Assembly (NCBI RefSeq): GCF_964019385.1
Contig: NC_088645.1
Span: 17,939,180 to 18,003,179 of the forward strand
Origin: Sycon ciliatum
Taxonomy: Eukaryota > Porifera > Calcarea > Leucosolenida > Sycettidae
Length of the DNA stretch: 64,000 bases
Direction: 5' to 3'
Shown: one piece after another, positions 24,201 to 33,143 of the stretch
How the letters are laid out: each line of letters opens with the position of its first letter
Position numbering within the stretch: the first letter of the stretch is position 1
Program-made: the position numbers and the translations under genes
The notes under the pieces: generated by a model
What the model saw: only the letters and a program-made list of their open reading frames with translations
Told to the model about the DNA's origin: nothing
Database searches by the model: none

Positions 24201-25215
24201 GCGGCCTCACTGCTCCAGCTCGAGCCGCGGTCACTATGGTAATGATGGCGTTTCAAGCCGCGAAAGACGAGCAGCAAAGCCGCAGTGGAACCCGGCCCTC
24301 AAGGCCAAAAATGGTGTCGTAAAGTACAGCTGCAAGTGGTTCTTCTAGTGCGGCATGGCAGAGTCATACAGAGAAATGATTGTAAACATTCTACCAGCAA
24401 AGGAAATCTAGGTAGGCATTTGGGGAGTTGGGCGCTCTTGTGGAGTTTTCTTTGTGCATTTAACATTACCAGTGTACCGCTCTTGTGGTTATCTGCTGCT
24501 GATGTTGACTTTGTTAGTCCTGGGTGAATTCAATTTGACTGTGTTTGTGCGTCTGTCTTTTTTTTTGGTGGCGATGTTCCTAGATCTGGTGTGGTCAGAT
24601 CCTGACGACGTAGACACATGGGCTGTTAGTCCCCGTGGCGCTGGCTGGCTATTTGGTGGCAAGGTCACAGATGAGGTAAGAGTGTAGTACTCACATGGTG
24701 TGATACATTGAACTTAAATGTACCGGCAGCATGCTCTGGTGGTGAATTAGGTAACAGACCGATATGAACCTGCAGGGGATTTCTGTACAGGTTTGTATAC
24801 TCTTGCGTTCTCTCGTACTAGGGTTTAAATGTGCCAACTCCCCAGCATTCAAGAGTCCTCCCGTACTGCAGCGTTATGTATTATGTTCATGTATTATGTT
24901 CAAGTGCTATCACTATTCCTAGCTCTTTGCTCTTCATGTGCGGTGGTGGTGTTGTTGTTGTTGCAGTTTGTTCATATCAACAACATTGGTCTGATTTGCC
25001 GCGCACATCAGCTGGTGAACCAGGGGTATCGCTTCATGTTTGACGACAAGCTCATCACCGTCTGGTCTGCACCCAACTACTGCTACCGGTGCGGCAACGT
25101 CGCGTCCATCCTGGAATGTGAGACCACCACCAAGTACGAGCCGAAAGTCTTCCGCGCTGTTCCGGCCAGCGAGCGGCGAACACCGAATCGCGTTGTGACG
25201 CCCTATTTCTTATGA
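6540..25215 (+). CDS. PPP6C: Serine/threonine-protein phosphatase 6 catalytic subunit
   Basis: Ten exons join in frame: 6540-6611, 6708-6803, 8114-8179, 9138-9205, 11072-11145, 11968-12047, 12943-13008, 23392-23443, 24584-24675 and 24967-25215. All introns are GT-AG; the sum is 915 nt, giving 304 residues against 305 in human PP6. PP6 is a metal-dependent PPP-family phosphatase that works with PP6R/SAPS and ankyrin-repeat subunits in mitosis and signalling. All catalytic motifs are present: GDIHGQ (exon 2), GDFVDRG (exon 4), RGNHESR (exon 5), HGGLSP (exon 7), and RAHQLV and [12 protein letters not shown] (exon 10). The C-terminus is TPYFL, the methylated-leucine tail typical of PP2A/PP4/PP6. 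The N-terminus ([20 protein letters not shown]) is PP6-type rather than PP2A or PP4. Start ATG at 6540 matches the family length. Intron 7 is about 10.4 kb and full of transposons, yet every exon is intact. Confidence 0.97.
8296..8652. mobile_element. TA-flanked MITE in PPP6C intron 3
   Basis: A 357-bp foldback with terminal inverted repeats starting CCGTAGAATCCCGCGGATAA and flanked by TA on both sides. TA target duplication and non-coding content suggest a Tc1/mariner-pogo type miniature element. Confidence 0.8.
9241..9282. repeat. (CA)n microsatellite, PPP6C intron 4
   Basis: Pure CA run of 42 bp about 35 bp after the exon 4 donor. Confidence 0.95.
9373..9701. mobile_element. TA-flanked MITE with internal perfect hairpin
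   Basis: A 329-bp element with imperfect ends, left CTGTATTTTCTGGAGTATAA and right TTATACTCCGGAAAGTACGG, flanked by TA. Inside, 9401-9443 and 9474-9516 are perfect 43-bp inverted copies with a 30-nt loop. The outer ends look older than the inner hairpin. Confidence 0.8.
11632..11877. mobile_element. TA-flanked MITE in PPP6C intron 5
   Basis: Ends are CACTCATA and TATGAGTG with TA flanks, and both arms carry TTATCCGG-like blocks (CTTATCCGG near 11650, CCGGATAAG near 11857). About 246 bp. The arms are diverged, so this is an older copy of a pogo/Tigger-like miniature element. Confidence 0.65.
12289..12894 (-). CDS. Unrecognised antisense ORF in PPP6C intron 6
   Basis: A 201-codon open frame opposite to PPP6C and wholly inside intron 6. 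I do not recognise the product. The first 150 or so residues have ordinary composition: a helical stretch ([20 protein letters not shown]), a Cys/Arg segment, then a charged tail with [13 protein letters not shown], which looks like a basic nuclear signal. The last 45 residues run through a homopolymer C tract (Gly run) and are probably not coding; a possible GTCAGT donor lies near 12435. It could be an intronless nested gene, a retrocopy or chance. Its length and non-repetitive composition are the only support. Confidence 0.3.
   Translation of the reverse strand: MEHQSSVNSNNSFNQKYTYRSRKALDALQVVHGDIHHILCSVTSKIAAQVHSQGGDLFEDMLTDATAACRARHFFSCRTYLVRAETEEVAKLESNNETLFGSDVEADRGTEFPPPSHSKAKRPRVEDSRSKTEEEPLSDKDPYTNDQYLLQNRVSDFVWGGGGGGGTRTSLKKEHQVTCDTVGSTVQDMSSTVCVLQGCRH
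13638..14026. mobile_element. PIF/Harbinger-like MITE, TTA duplication
   Basis: A 389-bp element with ends GGCCTCGTTTACACGACAAC and its inverse, flanked by TTA on both sides. The 3-bp TWA duplication is typical of PIF/Harbinger. The interior is built of AAAACGTTTT-rich inverted blocks and codes for nothing recognisable. Confidence 0.8.
14753..15034. mobile_element. Inverted-repeat element, 7-bp target duplication
   Basis: A 282-bp foldback inserted in hairpin unit 1. Ends are CAAGAGTACATAACCCCCCA and its inverse, flanked by ATATAAC at 14746-14752 and 15035-15041. A second inner arm pair around TAGGGTCTTGGTCGAGCGGA extends the hairpin. It shares the terminal CAAGAGTA and AGAGTGTGCAAC with the element at 59354, which also has a 7-bp duplication. 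Confidence 0.8.
16358..16961. mobile_element. TA-flanked MITE inserted in hairpin unit 3
   Basis: A 604-bp element with 14-bp perfect ends ACCCTTTAAGAGCC, flanked by TA on both sides. It interrupts the right arm of a hairpin unit exactly after the B box region. A truncated relative lies at 3998-4570. No transposase. Confidence 0.85.
18985..19195. repeat. Degenerate tandem repeat, about 20-22 bp unit
   Basis: Successive variants of GAACACAAAACTGCAAGAAA, about nine or ten copies with drift. It produces a Lys/Asn-rich open frame that I do not regard as a gene. Confidence 0.6.
19408..20809. mobile_element. Foldback transposon, TTAA duplication, in transposase
   Basis: A 1402-bp element with about 210-bp inverted arms (19408-19620 against 20601-20809) starting AGGGGAAGTTAAGGCAAAAA, flanked by TTAA at 19404-19407 and 20810-20813. 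TTAA duplication is typical of piggyBac and Kolobok groups, though TA alone would fit too. The middle (about 19650-20135) includes a 109-codon minus-strand frame ([18 protein letters not shown]) of unknown nature. A 432-bp element sits inside it at 20169-20600. Confidence 0.8.
20169..20600. mobile_element. TA-flanked foldback nested in foldback
   Basis: A 432-bp near-hairpin with arms of about 165 bp beginning AAAGCACGGATGACCGCGAT, flanked by TA on both sides. The host element's left arm shows the uninterrupted site (CCGTTCTTATAAGGCC), which confirms the insertion. It is the innermost of three nested levels. Confidence 0.85.
21390..21636. mobile_element. PIF/Harbinger-like MITE in transposase, TTA duplication
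   Basis: A 247-bp element with ends GGGGTCGTCGCAAAAGTTTT and its inverse over about 43 bp, flanked by TTA at 21387-21389 and 21637-21639. The interior has a long C run at 21560-21586. Ends resemble those of the 22409-23104 element. Confidence 0.85.
22409..23104. mobile_element. PIF/Harbinger-like element, TAA duplication
   Basis: A 696-bp element with about 48-bp ends starting GGGGTCGTCCGCAATTATCG, flanked by TAA at 22406-22408 and 23105-23107. GGGTGGGTGGGT runs lie just inside both ends. I see no transposase, so it is non-autonomous. Confidence 0.85.
23938..24298. mobile_element. Harbinger-like MITE in PPP6C intron 8
   Basis: About 361 bp with ends GGGCCGGGTTCCACTGCGGC and its inverse. The flanks TAA and TCA would fit a worn 3-bp duplication. 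The ends resemble those of the 27062 element (GGGCCGATTTCCACTACGG). Confidence 0.7.
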
Positions 25216-26317
25216 AGCATCTTCTCATAGTGTTAGCCATCGTCGTATGGTGATCTGCTCTCTCTGTCTTACGGTGTGAGCATCGTATGACCGCGTAACT
25301 AAGACAGTGGCAGTTATTTTTTCTGACTGTAGACGTGTTTTCAATGCCCTGTAGGCCATGATCTGCTAGCAACTAGCCACACAACTTATAGGTTTCTCTG
25401 CCGTGTTTGACACACGCTTGGTATTATAGTTATGGTGCCGTTCTGCTGCTTCTAGTGTACTTGTTGGTACACGCTCCGAGAGCTTCTGTCCCCCCCTCTC
25501 TCTCTCTCTCTCCTTGGCGGTCATGTCGCACTGAGCAGTGTCCTTGTCAGCATTGGTGTTGCCTTCGCCTTGTCTACTAGTATTTGGTGAGTTCTCGATT
25601 CGGAGCTCAGTCACAATTGGCCATGTGCAATGTAACTCGACCTTTTTTTCTTGCCCCAGTACCTCCGGACTATAGGCAAACAGCTGAGCTGTTGTTATTA
25701 ATATTATTGTCCTGTTCTTGTTTTCAGTTCTTTCATCTTTTGGTATTGTTGTTGTACATTGCTAATCTTGATTATCAGCTAAGAATTAGCATGCTTTTAT
25801 GTTCTCACTATCATCATTGTAGCATGGCTTGTAACTTGTTTCATTTCTTGACATATTTACACGAAACGGGATAATTCTACATATTGCTCTGCTTTCTTCT
25901 TTTATTTTGCGCCATAAAAATGCTACACAACGCGTACTTTTATTTGCATACAAACTCGCTACGTGCATCGGCCTACTCCAAGCATAGACTCAGACCTGAT
26001 AATGTCCAACCAGCATTCCGTGCTTCTAGTCTGACGGGTGATGCATTTGGCCGGGTACAAGCCATATGCGGGGTCTCTCGTCTCTCTCTCGCGCGCTTGG
26101 GTTTTCTAATCGAAGAATAAAATTTATTTGTAATTTGTGCAGTAAGACGTCTCTGCGAAGCAGTTACATAATCTGGTTGCGACGTCAACAAAAACACTGG
26201 TCGGAAGATCCACTTTTCTGAGGTACTGTGTGTGGGACTCCGTTTATTTGCGGGGCGTTGAAATCTATTCTCTTTATCTTTTTTCTATCATTTCCCCATA
26301 TGAGTTCCTATCAGTTG
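25216..26317 (+). other. PPP6C 3' untranslated region and downstream
   Basis: This AT/T-rich stretch follows the PPP6C stop. A canonical AATAAA at 26116-26121 followed by TTTATTTGTAATTTGTG is the best polyadenylation candidate, which would give a 3' untranslated region of about 0.9 kb. No other gene is seen. Confidence 0.45.
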
Positions 26318-26325
26318 CTGTGAAC

Positions 26326-26357
26326 CAGGGAGTCGTATGGTATTTTACGACTCCCTG
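26326..26357. mobile_element. 32-bp hAT-type palindrome with 8-bp duplication
   Basis: CAGGGAGTCGT ... ACGACTCCCTG, only 32 bp, flanked by exact 8-bp repeats CTGTGAAC at 26318-26325 and 26358-26365. The 5'-CAGGG ends and 8-bp duplication are hAT hallmarks. It amounts to two terminal repeats with almost nothing between. Confidence 0.85.
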
Positions 26358-27061
26358 CTGTGAACACCTTGATTGGAGAGCGCTTGCTCGAGCGTTGAAC
26401 CCGGGATCTTAATCCACCATTCCCAGTTCGCAAGGCTGGGCGGGGTTGTGAGCAGGCTTCCATTTTCATCTTTTCTTATTATTTCTGCTTTTCATCTCAT
26501 TACAAAATTCTGTGCTTTTTATCTCCATCTGCGCATAAAATCTAGACTGACAACCTGGTTGTTAAATCATGCACCTGCTTTCAGGCGTAAAAACCCTGTT
26601 GTAGAGGTCTCAGTCCTCATTTCTTAGACTTACATGTACCTGTCTTTATAAACTTTTCTAAGCACTCGCAGACTCCATTGCAGCCACTCGCACATTACAG
26701 GGTACCTCACTTCAAACTCTCCAACTACGGTCTCTTCGCTGCATACGTTCACTTCAGTCTTCACTTCCAAAAAATGAGATATAAATTGAATGCACCAAAA
26801 AAAAGAAGAAGATCGAGATATTTTACGAGACAACGACTACCCACAACACGCTATTCAAGCAGCCAGGCACCATGCAAGCACACCAAGACCACCATCCACC
26901 AGACAACGACAACAATCGTACACATCCATCATCAAACAGTTTAACTGCCCTTCGTCAATGATCGTTTGGCACGTGATGTTCGTCGTACGGTGAGGTCTTT
27001 CAGTAAGGATGTGCGTGTACACGTGTGGTGTTCCAGTCAGGTCGGTCAGTCGGTCACTCAA

Positions 27062-27889
27062 GGGCCGATTTCCACTACGGTACCGTGAGTGCCGTGCCGT
27101 GCCGTGAGTACCCAGGCTCGGCTTTCACAGCACAGACTATATAGACGGACTCATCTTCTTCTTTTGTGATCAGTGTGCAATTGAACTGTCTTTTTTTCAT
27201 TTTTCTGTTTATTCCTTTTACCACCCGTACGCGTAGGCCATCCCCTGGATCAGGGAGTCGTAAAATACCGGTATTTTACGACTCCCTGCCCTGGATTATC
27301 AAGATGGGTGCTTTATTATTTTTCTGTTTTTCAATACGCTTCTTCTTTGTGCGAGTCTAGTTTTTGGATGATTGATAGCGTTCTACTTCTAAAAAGAAAA
27401 AAGAAAAAAAGATTTGCTCACGTGAGGGGCAGTTTTGGCGCGAGTTCATTCCGTGGGTCATGCCGTACCGAGCCGTGGACATTCCGGTGCCGAGGGCCTC
27501 TGGGGGGGGGGGGGGGGGCGGGGGGGGGGGGGGTGGAAATGGCATGCCGTGGTATTCCGTGAGGTCGAATACAGTGTGTAGTAGGTATTTTACTACTCCC
27601 TGATAGGAAGTTTTTTCTTTCTTTTGTATTTGTGGTACAAAGTTTTTACTTGGCTTTTGGCTTTTCGATTGGCTGATTTTTGAGCTTTCTCTAGTCATCT
27701 CCCCTTTATTTTTCCTCAAGACCAAAGTCAGAAATTGATAGAAATGGTGATCCGCCTGCCAACGGAATGCACGGAATGACTGTGCGCAGATGTAAATCAC
27801 TTTCAGCTTCGAGCTCGTACCGTAGGGTACACGTGACCTACCAAAATCGCCGGCACGGCACTCACGGTACCGTAGTGGAAATCGGCCGG
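27062..27889. mobile_element. Inverted-repeat element, GGGCCGATTTCC ends
   Basis: The left end GGCCGATTTCCACTACGGTA is inverted near 27850-27887 over about 37 bp (GGTACCGTGAGTGCCGTGCC block shared). Its interior carries the 38-bp palindrome at 27251, a G run at 27502-27532 and a tail near 27575-27603 resembling the same palindrome. Target duplication is unclear. Ends are related to the element at 23938. Confidence 0.65.
27251..27288. mobile_element. 38-bp perfect palindromic hAT-type element
   Basis: A perfect palindrome beginning CAGGGAGTCGTAAAATACC and ending with its complement, flanked by 8-bp direct repeats CCCTGGAT at 27243-27250 and 27289-27296. Same family as 26326-26357. Confidence 0.88.
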
Positions 27890-27925
27890 GACATGTTGGT
27901 ATCGTCATCATTGTCCCGTCCTGAA

Positions 27926-28901
27926 TAGGCTCCGGCGGATTATGCTCGCGAAATCATGGAATTATGCTTTCATGGATTCTCGCATTATGCTCGCAAAATC
28001 CTCATATTATGCTTTGGCACGCGGGGATACATATTCACTTTGTTGTACTTATGGAGCCCCAAAATTCGGAAAAATGTGCCTTTTTTGTACTTGCAAGTGG
28101 CCATAAGTACAATAATATGTTACACGAGTATCCCTATACCAAGGTGTCCATGCATGCTAGTGATTATCATGGAAAGGGGAAAACATTACTTCAGTAAAAA
28201 TAATATTTTTTTCATTGCCAAATCAGTTTGAGTTACCTTTGAAAATTATCATGTTCAACTATCTTCGTAATCGTCATACTCGTCCAACCGATATGTCACC
28301 CTCACCCTGCGAATAATCAGCTCATCTCTTCCGTAGCTCCACCTCTCCTTCCATCATGACCGAACACCAACTACACGGCCTCAATTTTTTTAATTATTAT
28401 ACCGTAGGAATGTCCGAAGCCTGCACAGACATAGCAGCTAAAATCCAGAGGTCATGACTTCGTATCATGAATAATGAACATGTACGCAGAGTCAGTCAGT
28501 TTGCGGACTACCCGTCACTATCTCGTCCGCCCCAGGATACCTGATAAAGGCTGATTCACTCGCATCTTCTGCTACATGTACTGCATCAGTGTGAGAAAGA
28601 ACTGACCTTGAAGAAGACGAGTTCGACCATACAATAATGTATTGCCATGATTTCTACCCTGCTTTTCATTGAAAACACTGTCTCAGTATCTGCAGTGCAT
28701 GCCCTCCAACTTCAAGCCCTTTACCATGCAGACCACCAGGACTGATCGGGTGCATTGTACACAATTGTGTAGCCTGCATACTAGAACTGTGGTACAATCA
28801 TGTAGTTATGCTCCTACACCGAAAGGATGCCAAATTATGCTACAAATTTTCAACCACCAAATTATGTCAATAATTATGCCGGCATAATCCGCCGGTGCCT
28901 A
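27926..28901. mobile_element. Non-autonomous hAT-like element, 976 bp
   Basis: Ends TAGGCTCCGGCGGATTATGC and GCATAATCCGCCGGTGCCTA are inverted, and exact 8-bp repeats GTCCTGAA flank it (27918-27925 and 28902-28909). No transposase is visible. Smaller relatives with the same CCGGCGGATT end lie at 31250, 43873 and about 58690. Confidence 0.85.
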
Positions 28902-29302
28902 GTCCTGAATGCCCGAAGGAAGTGTATGAAGAGAAGAGGGAGGGGGCGACCATTTTTTTATTTTATTTATTTTTTTACTATTGACACAGCCATACTAACA
29001 GGTGGAGAACAAAAAGAAACGAGGAAAAGGGCAAAACATAGGGGATGTAGGGACGACGCGCTGATGTGCTGGGAGCAACTCAACAGACCAGAGGTCTTGG
29101 CGTCAGCGTTGCAACTAGGCATCGAAAAATGGGTGAGGGGGGGGGGGGGGGGGTTGCACAAGAACAACTGCAAAACAAACAGAAGCTAGAGAATACCCGG
29201 TGCGACAGAAATAATAACTTGGTGCGAAATAATGAGAAGAAAATGATGACGCCCAAAAGCGCTAAATACGAAATTAAGAAAAAGGGAAATCATAAACCAT
29301 AA

Positions 29303-29668
29303 TTTGAATGTCGTGCATGTGATGCTGGTATGGAGAGTGGTCAATGTTTGTCTCAGGATGTTATCTACTCGATGTTATGTGCACTTTGCGCCGAGGAGTA
29401 CGTTGGCGAGACCGAGCGAACTGCAAGGAAGAGATTTGAGGAGCATTGCAGAGAGGCCAAAGCGCAAGCACTGGAGACGCCATGGGGAGAACGCTATGCA
29501 GAACACCACCCACAAAAAGCAATCACATCTATACCCATCACCAACGCATCAATTCTCGCCAAACAGTCGTCCCTTGTGAATCGTCGTATACGTGAAGCAA
29601 TGTTCATTCGTGATAGACGTCCAAGTGTTAACAGGGATCGTGGCTGGAGACTGCTGGACACAGTGTGA
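29303..29668 (+). mobile_element. Penelope-like retroelement, GIY-YIG endonuclease end
   Basis: An open frame ending at 29668 starts with a Cys-rich FECRACDAG stretch, then VIYSMLCALCAEEYVGETER and RKRFEEHCREA, and ends with NRRIREAMFIRDRRPSVNRD. The layout (Cys pair, IYxxxC, YVGET, R...EH) is that of the GIY-YIG endonuclease of Penelope-like elements. The reverse transcriptase part is not seen upstream, where a G run and unrelated sequence lie, so this is a 5'-truncated insertion. The 3' region (to about 30180) includes CACCCTGAAGATGGGCCATG, similar to Penelope-like tails. Confidence 0.7.
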
Positions 29669-30595
29669 AATTATTGTGTTAGATGTTGGTGTTGTAAATT
29701 GTGGTAGACTGTGATGTTGCGAATATATGGCACGATATACTTTATGTTTATGTGTGGTGGCTGGTTATATTATACTTAGCAAATATTTGTCGTCATCTTT
29801 GTCTTCACACCCATGGATCCAGCTACATTGCATACTTTGCATTCTATTCTCCATGTCGCACTAACACATATTCACACTTACAGACACAGCTCTCCACTTG
29901 TCTCCTTCGCTCCTTCCCTTTCTACCAACACACTTCACCATTGCTGCTGGTCACCACACTTCTCGTGCTTTCCCTTCCTTTCTCCCGACAGCTTTCACCA
30001 TTGCTGCTACCCTCCACACATACAAACATTTCCAGCACTACCGCACCACACAGCATATCTACTCGTTTCAGTTTTTGTTGGCTTTAGTTGAATGGTTTTT
30101 CACCCTGAAGATGGGCCATGCCCGAAAATTTGGTGCATTCAATTATTTAGGCTACCCAGAATAGACCAATCCCGAAAAGATTGTCTGGGTTCGAAAGGGG
30201 GCATGTCAACTGAGAGTACACTGTACAACACATACATGGCACTACCTGATCAGCATGCGGCACAGGACGTGTTTGATAGTTCGTGTGTGAATGCGGGGGT
30301 AAGTACACGGTTTTCTCGTTAGTTGCATGCAAGAGAGACGATGCGACAGAAAGCAAAGCCCTTTGTAGTTTTCTCTCTCTCGCACTGGTAATGGTCTGCT
30401 GTTGGAGTTGAAATGCTAAGACATAATCCTTGTTTCGCTCTTCTGTGTAGTGCGAAGAGGTCAACGAACATGTAGAGCTCACTTTGATGAAGTAGGCAAG
30501 GCTGTGGCTCAAAGCGATACGCCCTAAATCTTACGAGATATTTCGAGTGCTATTGTTTGTTGCAAGCGCTTCGCCTTCGATGAGTCCTGTCTCTT

Positions 30596-30932
30596 TCCAG
30601 GCAGGTGCCCTCCTATACTTCTGCCCATGGCGTCCCTCTCTCAGCTCGTCAACAGTCACTGTCATCACCATGACACTGTCGCGAGAAGGTGCTCTCTGTA
30701 GACGAGGTTGGTGATGTCCCGACGTGGCCATGGGTAGGCAGGCCTTCACCACGTCGGAACACCCCGGCTGCACGTTGGTTACCTCCACTAGTCCCGCCAG
30801 GAAATAACTTGCCACGTCGGGACATCACAAACCTCGTCTACAGAGAGCACCTTCTCACGACAGTGTCATGGTGGTGACAGTGACTGTTGTCAGCTGACGA
30901 ACTGAGAGAGGGACACCATGGGCAGAAGTTGG
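30596..30932. repeat. Long hairpin, about 130-bp arms
   Basis: 30622-30735 is inverted at about 30801-30930 with few differences (for example TGTAGACGAGGTT against AACCTCGTCTACA), around a 65-bp loop. It looks like a foldback MITE; I could not fix its ends or target duplication. Confidence 0.7.
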
Positions 30933-31249
30933 AAGAAGAAAAAGATTTAAGAAAAACAATTCAGGTTACAGTAGCTACTCGACTATCAGGACGACATCCA
31001 GGAGCTATCAAAGAATACACGACTGACGTAAGGAGAAGTCTAAAACTCCCCTAGCATAATGAGGGTCAGAACCGGCAAAAACCCTGCAATGGCCACGCAA
31101 AGTGGCCATTGGCTACCCCAGCCATGTATTGCTTGGAATAAAATAAATAAAATAAAACACCCATATGGTTCAGATGGTCCCAACGGACCGGGGCTCTGCC
31201 AACCGTGGATGGTTGTAGTAAGGTCACTGTTTCCGAACACAGTGTCCTC

Positions 31250-31452
31250 TAGGGTCCAGCGGATTCTGCCGGCAGAAAAATTGGCAGAATTCGGTATTTT
31301 TTCTGGTAAGTTTCATGCATGTTTGGTATATGGATAAAGAAATGGAGCAGAATTCGAGGAATTGCCCGCCATAAGGTTTGTATGGTTCTGCCCATTTTAC
31401 TGCTTTTCGAGCAGAATCTGCAACCTTTTCGAGCATGATCCGCCGGTCCCTA
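31250..31452. mobile_element. Short hAT-like MITE with empty site elsewhere in window
   Basis: A 203-bp element from TAGGGTCCAGCGGATTCTGC to GATCCGCCGGTCCCTA. The flanks GTGTCCTC and (GA)CTGTCCTC suggest a slightly worn 8-bp duplication. The flanking DNA (about 31190-31500) has a relative at about 58020-58140 that reads through GAACACGGTGTCCTCCACCT without the insert. Confidence 0.75.
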
Positions 31453-31539
31453 GACTGTCCTCCACCTTGTTTCATGCTGTCAAACTAACAACATGTGTGA
31501 ACTTACTGAACTACTTGGTATAACAAGGTTTATCTAATA

Positions 31540-32009
31540 CAGTCGTCCCTCTCTAATCCGGCACTTGTTTATCCAGCACCCTTATAAACCAGCACACTTT
31601 CTGGCAAAACGGATTTTTTAAGTTCATTTTCTACGCTTTAATCCGGCACTTGAATTCCGCCTCCAGCAGCGATTTTCTGCAACAAATCACTCAAACTGTA
31701 CACAATTCGATTTTCTAATACAGCAGTTGTACATCGCATACCGTCAGAGAGCATTGTAACATACATAACACATGTACCATACAGTTGGGAATATCCTATG
31801 CACTCGTATCCCCAAGTGTATGTTATAGATATGCATTCCACGAAGTACTTGGATTGACACTGAAAATCCCTACGTTTTGACGTACGACACAAACATGTAC
31901 GTTAACTCATGTGGGCCGGGTTGGAGGGCAGGATTTTATAATCCAGCATCCTTGTTTATCCAGCAGAAAATGCCGTTGCAAAAGGTGCCGGATTAGAGAG
32001 GGACGACTG
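31540..32009. mobile_element. Pogo/Tigger-like MITE, TA duplication
   Basis: A 470-bp element with ends CAGTCGTCCCTCTCTAATCC and its inverse, flanked by TA. The CAGT start, TA duplication and AATCCGGCAC block resemble terminal repeats of pogo/Tigger elements. Sub-terminal TTTATCCAGCA blocks are also inverted. Confidence 0.85.
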
Positions 32010-33143
32010 TACTAGTATTGAACTATTATCACTCCCTTAGTATTGACTCCCATAGATTTTTGCCATACCTAAGCAGTCAAATATTCCTGCATATTTCACT
32101 CCTTAGGGCTATATTGACCGCTTATATTTGACTCTTTTTTAGCGATTGAACACAGGCTTTGGCTAGTCGTGATTTATCTAATATTGACTTCGTACTTGGT
32201 CAGTATAGGAAATAAGAGACCTCGTAAAAGATCTCGGCTTCGCCTCGGTCTTTTACTCGGCTTTTATTTCCTATATTGACCTTGTACTCAGTCAATATTA
32301 GATACGCATTGGGTTATAATTCGACATACATGTACCTGTAAGAAGACTGGAGTTCGTTGGGTGTCATGGTGAAAGTGGTTACCATTGGAACGTACCACGC
32401 TTACAGTCCTTGAACGCAGTGCCGTGGGCTAGAGCTAAACTGATGACAGCTAAGCGATGTGCTGGTGAAACCAGTGCTGACCGTGGTTGCCACAGCAGAG
32501 CGGTGAAAGCAGAGCATACACCTAACCTAACACTGACCTGTTATTTGTGACTGGTGTCGTTAGCATTACTATGCCCGTCTTGGAGTCGAAGGGATTTGGA
32601 CCTGTAACTCTGGCACTTCTGATATTGGCAGACACCCGTACAACCGTATCTCTAGTCTACCTCCCTGGACAACAGAAGGTAACAATTATTGACGCCTGCG
32701 AGGGCATCAGAGATACTATGCATGTTATCGTTAATTTTGCACTAACATACATTTCACAACTTTCTTCACAAATTACTGCCGAAGTCACACCATTTCAGTT
32801 CACATTAAATATTTTCAGGAAAATCCAATGTACTGTAGATCTGCTCTTGTAAGCAATAACATTCAAGAAGAGCTCATTTTAGATTCGGGCGGTGATGCAG
32901 CTAGCTAGCGGCAACCTAAATTCTAGTTGGGAGTGTCAGGATCCTCTATAAATGTCCCTAAAGAGCACTTAGATATCACTCAAGCTCGTGGTGATGCGCA
33001 CAAGATGTATGCTGATCTACTCGTGTGCCCATACACATCTGTTCAGTCTCAAGATGGTTGCACAGAAGGTGAGATGTTATCTATACTTGTGAGGGGAAAC
33101 CAAAATAGATATTCAACTTCGTGCATTGTAGCTAGCTGCTTTG
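32010..33143. other. No gene recognised; one hairpin
   Basis: A hairpin at about 32179-32299 (TCAGTATAGGAAATAAGAG against CTTTTATTTCCTATATTGA) is the only structure I can support. A plus-strand frame at 32547-32852 has no recognisable domain. Confidence 0.4.
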
